Positions 25,785 through 33,922 of a DNA stretch of 51,914 bases are shown here, piece by piece. How positions within the stretch are numbered: position 1 is the stretch's first letter; each line of letters begins with the position of its first letter. A program made the translations under genes and the position numbers. The notes beneath the pieces are model-generated. The model saw only the letters and a list, made by a program, of their open reading frames with translations. It was not told the origin of the DNA and did not search any database. Location of the stretch: NCBI GenBank assembly GCA_030950645.1, contig JAUZRF010000023.1, positions 1 to 51,914 on the forward strand, read 5' to 3'. Source of the stretch: Mariprofundales bacterium. Lineage in GTDB: Bacteria > Pseudomonadota > Zetaproteobacteria > Mariprofundales > J009.

Positions 25785-27732
25785 TCAACCATACCTCAAC
25801 AGCCCCACCATCGGGCACCTGCGCCAACGATGCCGGGCTCTGCCGATACACCCAGCCGCTGCCATGGCTGCGAAGCTGCCACCGGTGCCGATCAGCCTGT
25901 ACCCGAACCGCGCGCAAGGATAATCCAGCCAGCGAGGCACGCACGGAAAGGATTGCGGTATCCCGCATCGCTACCCGCCTCAGCATAGACCTCTGCTGGT
26001 GCAGCGCCTGATAGGTTGGAGGCACGCCCAAATAGGGCAACGCCTGCTCGGCGATATGACGGAAAATAGGCCCTGCCACACGGCCTCCATAGATACTCTT
26101 CTGGGGGTCATCAACCATCACCAGAATCACCAACCTGGGCGATGCTGCCGGGACAATTCCAGCAAAAACAGCATTATAATGCTTACGGTCATAGCTGCCG
26201 TAGCGATTGGGCTTCTGTGCGGTGCCGGTTTTTCCCGCTACGCTGTACCCAGTGGGAACCGCGCGCCAACCGGTGCCATCACGGGTCGTGGCCTGCCGCA
26301 ACATCGCCATCACCGAATCAGCCACCTGAGGTGTCATCACCCGATGCGGTGGATCCTTCAACAATTTGGGCTCAATCATCAACTGGGGTGCCCGGTAAAC
26401 GCCATGATTGGCGAAGACTGCAAATGCAGTCGCTAACTGCAGCGCGGTCACCGCAACCCCCTGACCAAAAGCGATATTGGCGGTCTCAACCTTTCCCCAG
26501 CGCGCCATCGGCAACAGATTGCCACTCGCCTCGCCGGCTAGCCCAATATGGGTGCGCGCACCAACGCCCACCCGTAGCAACATGTCATGTAGTGATTCAC
26601 CACCAATATTAAGCGCCAACTTGGCCGCGCCAATATTGCTCGAGTGGGCAATCACCCCAGTCATACTCAGCCACCCCTGAGGATGGTCATCATGGATAGT
26701 GTAATTCGATACCCGATAGTGGCCATGTTCACAAAATATCACCGATTCTGGCTTCCATTTACCGGATGAAAGCGCCGCCGCCATCGTGAAGGGTTTCATC
26801 GTCGATCCCGGCTCAAACAGATCGGTAATCGCCCGATTGCGCCACTGATCTGGCGTATAATGGCCAAAATCATTGGGATTAAATGCTGGCCAGTTCGCCA
26901 TGGCAAGCACGCCCATGGTATGGGGATCAAGCACCACCACCGAGCCCGATTTGGCACCATTCTCCTGCACACCTTTCGCCAATGCCGCATACGCCATCGA
27001 CTGAATCGCACTATCAATCGTTAGTCGCACCGGCAACCCCGGCTGTGGTGGCTTAATCCACTCACCCCCAGGCAACAGATGTCCCTTGGCATCACGGCGC
27101 ACCTGACGCAGGCCAGGAATCCCCCGAAGGTGATTATTCAAGCTGTACTCCAGCCCCTCAAGCCCCTTACCGTCGATGCCGACAAATCCAAGCAGATTCC
27201 CAGTGTCCGCACCAAACGGCTGAAAACGCCGCCACTCATCCTCTTGATGAACCCCAGGAAGATGGAGCGCCAACACCCGCTTCGCCACCATCGGTGGGCA
27301 TTGGCGCCGCAGCCAGACAAACCCGTGATGGCGCGCCAATTTATGCCGCAGCCGACCGTGATTGATCCCCAGGGCATGTGCTAACGCTGCGATCTGCGCA
27401 GTCGGCACCTCATCGGCAATCGCGGCAATCGAGGGGATCCGAATACTTTCCGCCAACACCGTACCTTGGCGATCATAGATCAGACCACGGGGCGCCGCCG
27501 TTTTAAACTGCCGCAAGCGTTGGTGCTCCGCCTCCAGCTTGAGATGCGGACTCTCCATCCACTGTAGGTCAAACAGGCGCACGGTAATCAAGACAAAACC
27601 CAAGGTGATCAAGCCCGCGATCACCCCAACGCGACGACGGAAAAAACAGTCGCTACTATCCATTGCAGCGGTTGCGCTTGGCGTCTTCTTACTTGGCCGA
27701 GCCCGATTTGACTGAACTCGCCGCGCGCTCAT
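25777..27732 (-). CDS. ftsI: Septal transpeptidase FtsI (PBP3) with C-terminal PASTA-like domain
   Basis: FtsI cross-links septal peptidoglycan with FtsW. The 651-residue protein has a short basic cytoplasmic tail, one membrane segment at about 36-53, a dimerisation domain (RGLIYDRQGTVLA) and a transpeptidase domain with S310-T-M-K313, the SSN motif and AGKTGTAQ. Residues from about 590 (ASLAGLSLRAVRVQADRHRW ... SPASLAQVPDGGAVEVWL) look like a single PASTA domain, which E. coli FtsI lacks. Overlap with ftsL is four bases. The N-terminus is somewhat longer than in E. coli. Confidence 0.95.
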   Translation of the reverse strand: MSARRVQSNRARPSKKTPSATAAMDSSDCFFRRRVGVIAGLITLGFVLITVRLFDLQWMESPHLKLEAEHQRLRQFKTAAPRGLIYDRQGTVLAESIRIPSIAAIADEVPTAQIAALAHALGINHGRLRHKLARHHGFVWLRRQCPPMVAKRVLALHLPGVHQEDEWRRFQPFGADTGNLLGFVGIDGKGLEGLEYSLNNHLRGIPGLRQVRRDAKGHLLPGGEWIKPPQPGLPVRLTIDSAIQSMAYAALAKGVQENGAKSGSVVVLDPHTMGVLAMANWPAFNPNDFGHYTPDQWRNRAITDLFEPGSTMKPFTMAAALSSGKWKPESVIFCEHGHYRVSNYTIHDDHPQGWLSMTGVIAHSSNIGAAKLALNIGGESLHDMLLRVGVGARTHIGLAGEASGNLLPMARWGKVETANIAFGQGVAVTALQLATAFAVFANHGVYRAPQLMIEPKLLKDPPHRVMTPQVADSVMAMLRQATTRDGTGWRAVPTGYSVAGKTGTAQKPNRYGSYDRKHYNAVFAGIVPAASPRLVILVMVDDPQKSIYGGRVAGPIFRHIAEQALPYLGVPPTYQALHQQRSMLRRVAMRDTAILSVRASLAGLSLRAVRVQADRHRWQLRSHGSGWVYRQSPASLAQVPDGGAVEVWLNE

Positions 27733-27992
27733 GGTCGAACCACCTGCTGCGCCTTGGGTGGAGCCATCCCAAGCTGATCCCGGGCAATGCGCCGCAACCG
27801 CTCAGGCCGGATCAAGCTCGAGCGCTCTAACCGCAATTGCGTGATACGGTAACGCAAATCCGAGTATTCGGTCGTCAACGACTTCGACTGGCGCGACATC
27901 TCGTAACGCGCCTGCGATACCCACACCTGAACCCCAGCCAGCAGGGCCAATAGAGACAAGATCAACACCAAACGCGCCATATCATGTCGCAT
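27729..27992 (-). CDS. ftsL: Cell division protein FtsL
   Basis: FtsL is a small bitopic protein that forms a complex with FtsB and FtsQ. From ATG 27992 the 87-residue product has one membrane segment (ARLVLILSLLALLAGVQVWV) followed by a coiled coil (EMSRQSKSLTTEYSDLRYRITQLRLERSSL) and RLRRIARDQLGMAPP, the typical C-terminal FtsL block. The track ORF to 28223 runs into rsmH and is not credible; ATG 27980 is an alternative start. It overlaps the rsmH stop by 11 bases. Confidence 0.9.
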   Translation of the reverse strand: MRHDMARLVLILSLLALLAGVQVWVSQARYEMSRQSKSLTTEYSDLRYRITQLRLERSSLIRPERLRRIARDQLGMAPPKAQQVVRP

Positions 27993-29007
27993 AACATTTC
28001 GTGGCGATACGCAATTTGGCCGAGCGCGCCCGAGGATTGTGTGCCAGCTCCACGGCATCCGCCCGCAATGGCTTCTTTTGTGTCCAAGCCATATCGGCAA
28101 CCCGATGGCAAATACAGATTGGGAACTGCGGTGGGCAGGTGCAGGGATGCACATGCGACTCCACAATATCACGCACCCGGGAATCCTCACCGGAGTGAAA
28201 CGCAATCGCCACCAACTTGCCACCAGGAGTCAACGCAGCCATCGCCGATGCCAATCCGCGCGCAATCTGACCATACTCATCATTGACCCAAATCCGTAGC
28301 CCCTGAAAGGTTCGGGTCGCCGGATGGCGATCACGACCTGTTTGCCCATGATGTCTCTTGGGATGGCGTGCCTTGGCAGGCAATGCGCGCGTAATCACCT
28401 CAGCCAGATCCGTCGTCGAGGAGAGCACGCCCGCATCACGCGCCTCAAGAATGGTGCGTGCCACCCTGCCTGCGAAACGCTCCTCACCATATTCACGAAT
28501 AATCTTGGTCAATTCGGAATGGTTTACCTTGGCCAACAAGGAGGAAAGCGGTGCGCCCATCTCGGGATTCATGCGCATATCCAACGGGCCAGTGCCACCA
28601 AATGAGAAGCCGCGTTGCTGCTGATCAAGCTGCGGTGAAGAGACCCCAAAATCAAAGCCGACCGCATCGGCTGCGGTCACCTCCATCTCGGCCAACACCG
28701 CACCCAGATCACCAAACTCGGCATGCACGATACGGAACCGCGCATCCTCTCTCTCCAGCCGTTGGCCATACGCCACCGCCTCAGGATCGCGATCCAGCGC
28801 AATGAGACGGCCTTGATTGGACAGCCGCTCCAACACCATGCGACTATGGCCACCACGGCCAAAAGTGGCATCAACCACCACCCCATCAGGACGGTGGCAA
28901 AGCGCCTCAACAAAAGGGGTAGCCAATACTGGAACATGGCCATCATCTTTCGCATCCGAATCAGTCAAGGAGAGGCGGAGGAGGTGTGCGCAAAATCTCA
29001 AGATCAC
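27982..29007 (-). CDS. rsmH: 16S rRNA (cytosine(1402)-N(4))-methyltransferase RsmH
   Basis: RsmH (MraW) methylates C1402 of 16S rRNA with S-adenosylmethionine. The protein contains HVPVLATPFVEAL, VVVDATFGRGGHSRMVLERL (cofactor site), LIALDRDPEAVAYGQRL, FDFGVSSPQLDQQQRGFSF, DMRMNPEMG, IREYGEERFAGRVARTI, RTFQGLRIWVNDE, and GGKLVAIAFHSGEDSRVRDIVE, where most homologues read FHSLEDR. The start is not certain: the GTG at 29007 would overlap mraZ by 47 bases, and a TTG at 28968 next to the mraZ stop is also possible. Neither has a strong ribosome site, so translation may depend on mraZ. Confidence 0.93.
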   Translation of the reverse strand: MILRFCAHLLRLSLTDSDAKDDGHVPVLATPFVEALCHRPDGVVVDATFGRGGHSRMVLERLSNQGRLIALDRDPEAVAYGQRLEREDARFRIVHAEFGDLGAVLAEMEVTAADAVGFDFGVSSPQLDQQQRGFSFGGTGPLDMRMNPEMGAPLSSLLAKVNHSELTKIIREYGEERFAGRVARTILEARDAGVLSSTTDLAEVITRALPAKARHPKRHHGQTGRDRHPATRTFQGLRIWVNDEYGQIARGLASAMAALTPGGKLVAIAFHSGEDSRVRDIVESHVHPCTCPPQFPICICHRVADMAWTQKKPLRADAVELAHNPRARSAKLRIATKCYAT

Positions 29008-29401
29008 GCATCAGCTTCTGATCGCGAAGTTCCGCATCCCAGAGCTGAAAATGGCTCACACCACCGGTAAAAATCACCCGCTTATTCAGGCCAGCATGCT
29101 GCCGTAATAACGCTGCAACCGGAATGCGACCCTGCTTGTCAGGCGTGCAGGTAACCGCAGCACTAATTACATAACTCTCAAAAGCCCGCGCCCAGGGATC
29201 GGTGATCGGGCGTTTGCGTACCTCAGCCAGCACCGTTCGCTCCCACTCCCGAGGTGGATACAGCGAGATGCAGCCATCGTAATCGCGGGTCACAACCACA
29301 CGCAAATCATCGTAGCTGTCGCGCAGGGTTTCACGGTAGGGCGCGGGGATACTTACCCGCCCTTTATCATCCAATGAAACGCTGTATTCACCCTCGAACA
29401 T
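28961..29401 (-). CDS. mraZ: Transcriptional regulator MraZ
   Basis: MraZ is the AbrB-fold DNA-binding protein that opens most dcw clusters and usually represses its own operon. The 146-residue protein has two repeats: FEGEYSVSLDDKGRVSIPAPYRE and, later, AVTCTPDKQGRIPVAALLRQHAGL, followed by VIFTGGVSHFQLWD. A gaggggtg lies before the ATG. TGGGN repeats upstream fit its own operator (see separate entry). Confidence 0.95.
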   Translation of the reverse strand: MFEGEYSVSLDDKGRVSIPAPYRETLRDSYDDLRVVVTRDYDGCISLYPPREWERTVLAEVRKRPITDPWARAFESYVISAAVTCTPDKQGRIPVAALLRQHAGLNKRVIFTGGVSHFQLWDAELRDQKLMRDLEILRTPPPPLLD

Positions 29402-29452
29402 TGCTGCCGTTCACCCCTCTTGATCAATCGGCCAAGAACCGCGAGCCAGATA

Positions 29453-29488
29453 ACCCACAATTCCCCACCAGATGCCAAGAGTTCCCCA
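29453..29488 (-). promoter_or_regulatory. Putative MraZ operator (TGGGN repeats) and possible -35
   Basis: On the minus strand, 52-87 bases before mraZ, TGGGG (29484-29488) is followed by TGGGG (29463-29467) and TGGGT (29453-29457); the last two are separated by exactly five bases, the arrangement reported for MraZ boxes. A weaker TTGGC lies between. Upstream, TTGACA at 29505-29500 is a possible -35 element, but no good -10 follows it. Confidence 0.6.
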
Positions 29489-29624
29489 CTACAATCCATT
29501 GTCAACCCTCATCACCACCAAAAAGATCAACTATAGGGATAATTTTACAGCAATGAGGCCATCATGGCGCGCAATCGCACACACAATGAACGCGTGATAC
29601 TTCACGCTAAATCATTAATATTGT

Positions 29625-29807
29625 GTAACTACTCAGCTCACTTTCGGTTTTCCTGATAGCGGCGTTGAAAAACGCTCATTTACAGTAGTAAACTCTGCTT
29701 TTTCGCCTTGCTATCAGAAAAACCGGAAGCAATCTGAGCAGTTACAGCCATTTTTGGGTAGGTGCTGAGCAGTTACAGCCATTTTCGGATGGGTGCTGAG
29801 TAGTTAC
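29625..29807 (-). repeat. MITE-1 copy, long form (183 bp) with duplicated subterminal unit
   Basis: It starts gtaactactcagctcactt, has both arms and the tttacagtagtaaa centre, then carries the subterminal unit (gcagttacagccatttt...gggtgctga) twice before ending gagtagttac. The left flank is taatattg plus one T; the right flank is taatattg, so the duplication is nearly perfect. It lies about 220 bases upstream of mraZ. Confidence 0.9.
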
Positions 29808-29815
29808 TAATATTG

Positions 29816-29968
29816 GTAACTACTCAGCTCACTCCCGGTTTTCCCTATAGCGGTGTTGAAAAATGCGCATTTACAGTAGTAAACTCCGCTTTTTCGCCTT
29901 GCTATCAGGAAAACCGGAAGCAATCTGAGCAGTTACAACCTTTTTTTGGTAGGGCGCTGAGTAGTTAC
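29816..29968 (-). repeat. MITE-1, second tandem copy (153 bp)
   Basis: This standard-length copy begins gtaactactcagctcactc immediately after the 8-bp taatattg that separates it from the previous copy, and ends gcgctgagtagttac. Its right flank, gattttat, does not match. The two elements together fill most of the gap between mraZ and the hda-like gene. The rest of that gap, 29969-30083, shows no gene I trust. Confidence 0.9.
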
Positions 29969-30083
29969 GATTTTATGAGAATAACCCTGCAACGCTACAC
30001 CAGGTGGGGATTGGTGGGTTAAACAATGCATATCCGCCCTCGTGACGGACAGCAAAACGGCGCAATCAGCACAAAATGCGGCG

Positions 30084-30800
30084 TCAGCTAGGTGAATCAC
30101 CCGCCGCGATATCGGCTTGAAGCAATGCGCGCACATTCAATAACGAGGGGCGCATTTTCCGGGCAATCGATTGCAATTGCAGCTGGTGTACGGTGCACAA
30201 TAGCAGATCCAATCTGCGCGGGGTATGGCGCAACAGATAGCGCTGAACCGCCGCATTCAACTGCCACTGCATGCATGCCAACTCCGCCTGCATCACCATC
30301 AGCAACGCCGTATCATCTTGCGGTGGCGACATCTCCACCTGACTAAAGCTACGAAGCCGGCTACGCAGCTCGGGACAACTGATCGCCGCATCGTCGCAAC
30401 GCCAAGCAATCACCAATGGGTGCGCCTGCTGTTTCGCGCGCTCAATCAGATGAAACAACGCCAACTGCGAGGCGTGATTCAAGCCACCAGCAGCCACATC
30501 CACCAGCCACCAATGATGGCCATCCAATTGAATCAGCCAACCACCACTTTGCTGCTGAGAATCTGCATCCAGATCTGCGTGTACCGTCAGCAGCGCACGA
30601 TCCGTCTGCTCAATCGCTAATGCATGCAACAAGTGACTTTTCCCCGCCACCGTGGTTGAGCGCAACCACACCATGCCTCCTGCCACCGCCCACAATGCCA
30701 ATCTGGCACAGGCAGCAGTCACCCCCTCATGATTCACCCAACCATCGTGGGTGAATTGCTGCGGTAGCTGTAGTGGCAATGGATGTTGCGCTACCCTCAT
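30084..30800 (-). CDS. hda: DnaA-like ATPase, Hda-type replication regulator
   Basis: Hda proteins work with the DNA clamp to switch DnaA to its ADP form. The 238-residue protein starts MRVAQHPLPLQLPQQF, close to the Hda clamp-binding QLPL peptide, and continues with an AAA+ core (WLRSTTVAGKSHLLHALA, WWLVDVAAGG, LFHLIERAKQQAHPLVIAW, LRSRL, PRRLDLLLCTVHQLQ). The Walker A reads STTVAGKS, so one of the usual glycines is missing, and the Walker B carries a single aspartate. A structural or weak ATPase role is possible. It lies 10 bases after pgsA. Confidence 0.8.
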   Translation of the reverse strand: MRVAQHPLPLQLPQQFTHDGWVNHEGVTAACARLALWAVAGGMVWLRSTTVAGKSHLLHALAIEQTDRALLTVHADLDADSQQQSGGWLIQLDGHHWWLVDVAAGGLNHASQLALFHLIERAKQQAHPLVIAWRCDDAAISCPELRSRLRSFSQVEMSPPQDDTALLMVMQAELACMQWQLNAAVQRYLLRHTPRRLDLLLCTVHQLQLQSIARKMRPSLLNVRALLQADIAAGDSPS

Positions 30801-30810
30801 ACGATCCGTA

Positions 30811-31377
30811 TCACTCGGTAGCCGTCACCGCTTTACCCGTCCAGACAACCAAATAATGCAGGCCGGAGACCACCGTCAACACAAACGCCAACCAAATCGC
30901 CACCCCCGTAAACAGGGTCGGAATCGGCCACGCTTGATGCATCGTTAGCACCACCAGGCAGACGATCTGCATCGCGGTGGTCGCCTTCGATACCAGACTT
31001 GGCTCCATCTTTAAATTATGGGTAACCAGCTCGTAAAAAATAGCTCCCAACACGATGACTACATCACGAAACAGCACCGCTAAAAAGAGAAACAGTGGCA
31101 CCTCACCCAAAAGATAGAGTGCCACCATTCCACCAATCAGCATGATTTTATCGGCCATAGGATCAAGATAGGCGCCCACCACCGTGCGCTGGTTAAAGAA
31201 ACGGGCAATGGCGCCATCAAGCATATCCGTCAACCCCGCAACCAACAGCAGCACCAGTGCCAACTGGGCTTGATGCCGTAGCAAGGCAAACACCATCACA
31301 GGTGTTAGCACGATACGCGTGAGTGTCAGAATATTGGGGATGCTAAGCCACCCCTTCGAACTCAATGCACCAACCAC
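30811..31377 (-). CDS. pgsA: CDP-alcohol phosphatidyltransferase, likely phosphatidylglycerophosphate synthase
   Basis: This inner membrane enzyme probably makes phosphatidylglycerol phosphate from CDP-diacylglycerol and glycerol 3-phosphate. The 188-residue protein starts with SIPNILTLTRIVLTPVMVF and carries the complete family motif D..DG..AR........G...D...D as DMLDGAIARFFNQRTVVGAY followed by LDPMADK. About five hydrophobic segments follow. The exact alcohol substrate cannot be read from sequence, but the N-terminal block fits PgsA. It overlaps the DUF2066 gene by 16 bases. Confidence 0.87.
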   Translation of the reverse strand: MVGALSSKGWLSIPNILTLTRIVLTPVMVFALLRHQAQLALVLLLVAGLTDMLDGAIARFFNQRTVVGAYLDPMADKIMLIGGMVALYLLGEVPLFLFLAVLFRDVVIVLGAIFYELVTHNLKMEPSLVSKATTAMQIVCLVVLTMHQAWPIPTLFTGVAIWLAFVLTVVSGLHYLVVWTGKAVTATE

Positions 31378-32357
31378 CCTCGGTCAGTGCGCTTTGCCTG
31401 CATACCGCGACTGGCAAACCAGGGGATGATCCAATCGGTCCCCCGCACCTGCAGGCGATACTCCTGCTCGGCATGTGACAACCTGCGCAGGGTGAGCGCT
31501 CTCACCTGTGGCTGTGCCACCAGCACCTGCTCTAACCCCACCTGCTCGGCCAGCGAAGCCGCATGATTCACGATAAGATCAATCGTGACCAACGAGCCTG
31601 CCACCGCGCTATAACCATCAACCACAACGGGTACTGCTACCAGTTGCGCACCTCCATCGCGAGCACGCAACAAAATACGCTCCAACCAGTCACCAAATTG
31701 CGCCATCGGTGGTTGGGATTGGGTCAAATGCTCCCCCCCCAGCGTTGCCAACTCCGGATTATCGCTCTCCACCGTCAAGGAGATCCATTGATCGTCCAGC
31801 CAGTTCCAACGCAGAATCAACGGCGTCCCATCCGCCGTCAACGCAATTCCCCACCGCGCCGCCAATACCGTAGCCTGCTGCTGCAACTGCTGCTCGGTCT
31901 TCGGCATGCGTTGTCCCTGCACCCCCTCCATCGTGAAATGCAACGCCATGGTGGGCAACACAGCAATTGGGTGCAAGCCACGCGCTCGGAGTGCATCAAG
32001 TAACATCTGATGACGGAAAGTAAACTGCACCTGAGAGGATTGCGGCAGCACCTTACTAAGGTAACGCTCTGCCTTCATTGCGCCACCCCCAACCGTCACC
32101 ACCCGATTTCGCTCCGCACGCGACAATAGGCGATCAAGCACCAAACCCAATCCGTCTCCACGCTCCTGCTTCCACCCCTGGCCAACAGCAAGGGGCATAC
32201 TAACCGTAAAGCGCCAGTCGGCCGGCACCATAGAGCCTTGCGCCAATGCCTCTTGCGCCAATCCCATTTGCGAAGATGCCAGCAACAGCAACATCAGCCA
32301 GCACCGCAACAACACGCTACACAATGCGCAAATGTCCCTTGCGGCGTTTACCGCCAT
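31362..32357 (-). CDS. DUF2066-containing secreted protein
   Basis: The start at 32357 gives MAVNAARDICALCSV, followed by a hydrophobic stretch (LLRCWLMLLLLASSQMGLAQ), a probable signal peptide, so the protein is likely periplasmic. The body matches the DUF2066 pattern: RYLSKVLPQSSQVQFTFRHQ, TVLAARWGIALTADGTPLIL, EYRLQVRGTDWIIPWF. The function of this family is unknown; in many proteobacteria it lies beside hda and purM. A GTG at 32315 just after the sspB stop is another possible start. The track ORF to 32450 is too long. Confidence 0.75.
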   Translation of the reverse strand: MAVNAARDICALCSVLLRCWLMLLLLASSQMGLAQEALAQGSMVPADWRFTVSMPLAVGQGWKQERGDGLGLVLDRLLSRAERNRVVTVGGGAMKAERYLSKVLPQSSQVQFTFRHQMLLDALRARGLHPIAVLPTMALHFTMEGVQGQRMPKTEQQLQQQATVLAARWGIALTADGTPLILRWNWLDDQWISLTVESDNPELATLGGEHLTQSQPPMAQFGDWLERILLRARDGGAQLVAVPVVVDGYSAVAGSLVTIDLIVNHAASLAEQVGLEQVLVAQPQVRALTLRRLSHAEQEYRLQVRGTDWIIPWFASRGMQAKRTDRGWLVH

Positions 32358-32835
32358 CCGATGAAGGCTCGGGCGCTGAAGTCGCACCAGATTCACCACC
32401 CTCGGCATGCGACCCATCACCACCGACCTGCTCAACGGATTCCCTCTCAATCGCCTCCCGCATCACTTGCTGTACCTGTGCCGGCACCGACTCTGGCCAA
32501 ACCACACCTTGATCCAACGATCCGCCCGGCGGATATACTGCCCACACCGCATCTAGCGGCACAAAACAACCAAAGGGCTGACCGGAGAATGAAAATACGG
32601 ATGAAACGCCTTTGGGCGAGATATCAATCCGCTGCGGCATCCGCACATTCAGCAAAAGACAGAGGCCAGGATCTCCCATCAAATGCGGCGGCACCACAAC
32701 CCCATCACGCGTGCTATCTATCAGCAGATGGATGCGAATATTCCGATCAAGGTAATCACGAACCTCTTTGGCCTTCCGTGCCCGTTGCAGCTCACTATTT
32801 TCCACTACCATTTTCTCGCATACCCCTCTTGCCAT
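32317..32835 (-). CDS. sspB: ClpXP adaptor SspB
   Basis: SspB delivers ssrA-tagged proteins to the ClpXP protease. The conserved core runs RNIRIHLLIDSTRDGVVVPP, HLMGDPGLCLLLNV, SPKGVSSVFSFSGQPFGCFV and PLDAVWAVYPPGG, matching the alphaproteobacterial SspB fold. A long polar linker ends with KRRKGHLRIV; E. coli SspB ends in LRVVK, the peptide that binds ClpX. I place the start at 32835 (MARGVCEK); 32811 (MVVENSEL, with aagagggg upstream) is also possible. The track start at 32943 lies inside the next gene. Confidence 0.82.
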   Translation of the reverse strand: MARGVCEKMVVENSELQRARKAKEVRDYLDRNIRIHLLIDSTRDGVVVPPHLMGDPGLCLLLNVRMPQRIDISPKGVSSVFSFSGQPFGCFVPLDAVWAVYPPGGSLDQGVVWPESVPAQVQQVMREAIERESVEQVGGDGSHAEGGESGATSAPEPSSDGGKRRKGHLRIV

Positions 32836-32845
32836 AAAATCCGAT

Positions 32846-33913
32846 TCACAGCGCCTCACCATCGGGATCCCTTCCCGCTTCGATCTCAACCCTGCTCCCA
32901 CCCAGTGCACGAGCAATATACATCGCCTGCTCACCGCGATCAATCAGATCCCGCACCTCAGTATGCGCCACATCCACTTCGCAAGCTACACCGATATGGA
33001 CGGAAGCTCCGGCCAACACCTTGGATACAGCCGCAACAATCTTTTGTGCCAATGCCGCGGCTTTATCCCCGTCACAGCCGGCAAGAAAAAGAGCAAACTG
33101 CTCATCATCCATCCGTACCAGCGGATCACTTCGGCGCACCGACGGTGCCAGCGCGGCATGCAATTCCACCCCCGGCACAGCTTTACCATCCGCTGCCATG
33201 GCATCAATGCAACACAGGGAAACCGGTGCCAAGTCCCCAAACCATTGCGCTAAAGCATGGCGAGACAGTGGCTGCAAAAAGCGGCGATTATAACACCCCG
33301 TCACGGCATCACGCACCGACCTGCGAATCAGTTGATCGCGCGTCACCCCATGCTCCAAGCTGAGGCCGATCATCAACGCCAGATGCTGCAACAATTCCGT
33401 TCCCTTATCTGGCGAGAAGCGATCGCGCATCGCCGCACCAAGAACCAGCACCCCCAATGGCTGCGTCGCTGACCCTAGTCGCAGCAGTGCCAGCGAGGAG
33501 ATATGGCTATCCTCGGCAGCGAGCAGTGCAACCTCCTCCACCGCGAGATCAACCAAACGCACGGAGTGGCGTGCCAGATCGAGCTCACGCAACGCCTTTG
33601 GTGCCACCCATCGCAAGTAACGAAGGCTAATGGCATCCAATCCGCAATCGGCAAGACACCCCTCTTGATCCAACCAGAACTGCACCAAATCAAGCGAAAA
33701 CTCTTCCTGAAGCAGGGTGCGCAATTGCAGACAGAGGGCTGCGGGATTATCGCTCTGCAGCACCGCACTTTCAATGGCAGTCAGACGGGCGAAAAGCTGC
33801 TCATTATCATGCAGCCGTTGGTGAATAGCGCCTAGCTGCTGCTTCAGTTGGCGATTCTCATCCGCAATCGATCGCGCCCGAAGATCCCCAATATTTGTTA
33901 CCTTAGCCATCAT
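32846..33913 (-). CDS. DUF484-like sensor with degenerate GGDEF domain
   Basis: The 355-residue protein has an N-terminal helix/coiled coil (IADENRQLKQQLGAIHQRLHD), a GAF-like DUF484 region (about 40-175) and a GGDEF-type domain (DAVTGCYNRRFLQPLSRHAL to VEIEAG). The signature that should read GG[DE]EF is RMDDEQFALF, so catalytic activity as a diguanylate cyclase is unlikely; it may bind c-di-GMP or a partner. ATG 33913 (or 33910) follows gaagggga. A full MITE-1 lies nine bases upstream and its target duplication contains that ribosome site; the track start at 33946 is inside the MITE. Confidence 0.8.
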   Translation of the reverse strand: MMAKVTNIGDLRARSIADENRQLKQQLGAIHQRLHDNEQLFARLTAIESAVLQSDNPAALCLQLRTLLQEEFSLDLVQFWLDQEGCLADCGLDAISLRYLRWVAPKALRELDLARHSVRLVDLAVEEVALLAAEDSHISSLALLRLGSATQPLGVLVLGAAMRDRFSPDKGTELLQHLALMIGLSLEHGVTRDQLIRRSVRDAVTGCYNRRFLQPLSRHALAQWFGDLAPVSLCCIDAMAADGKAVPGVELHAALAPSVRRSDPLVRMDDEQFALFLAGCDGDKAAALAQKIVAAVSKVLAGASVHIGVACEVDVAHTEVRDLIDRGEQAMYIARALGGSRVEIEAGRDPDGEAL

Positions 33914-33922
33914 TTCCCCTTC

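Noticed and set aside
29933-30136. Small minus-strand ORF with CAHC and CADC, suggesting a zinc ribbon protein
   Set aside because: It overlaps the hda end by 53 bases and its other end is inside a MITE-1 copy; no start signal. The cysteine pairs may be chance.
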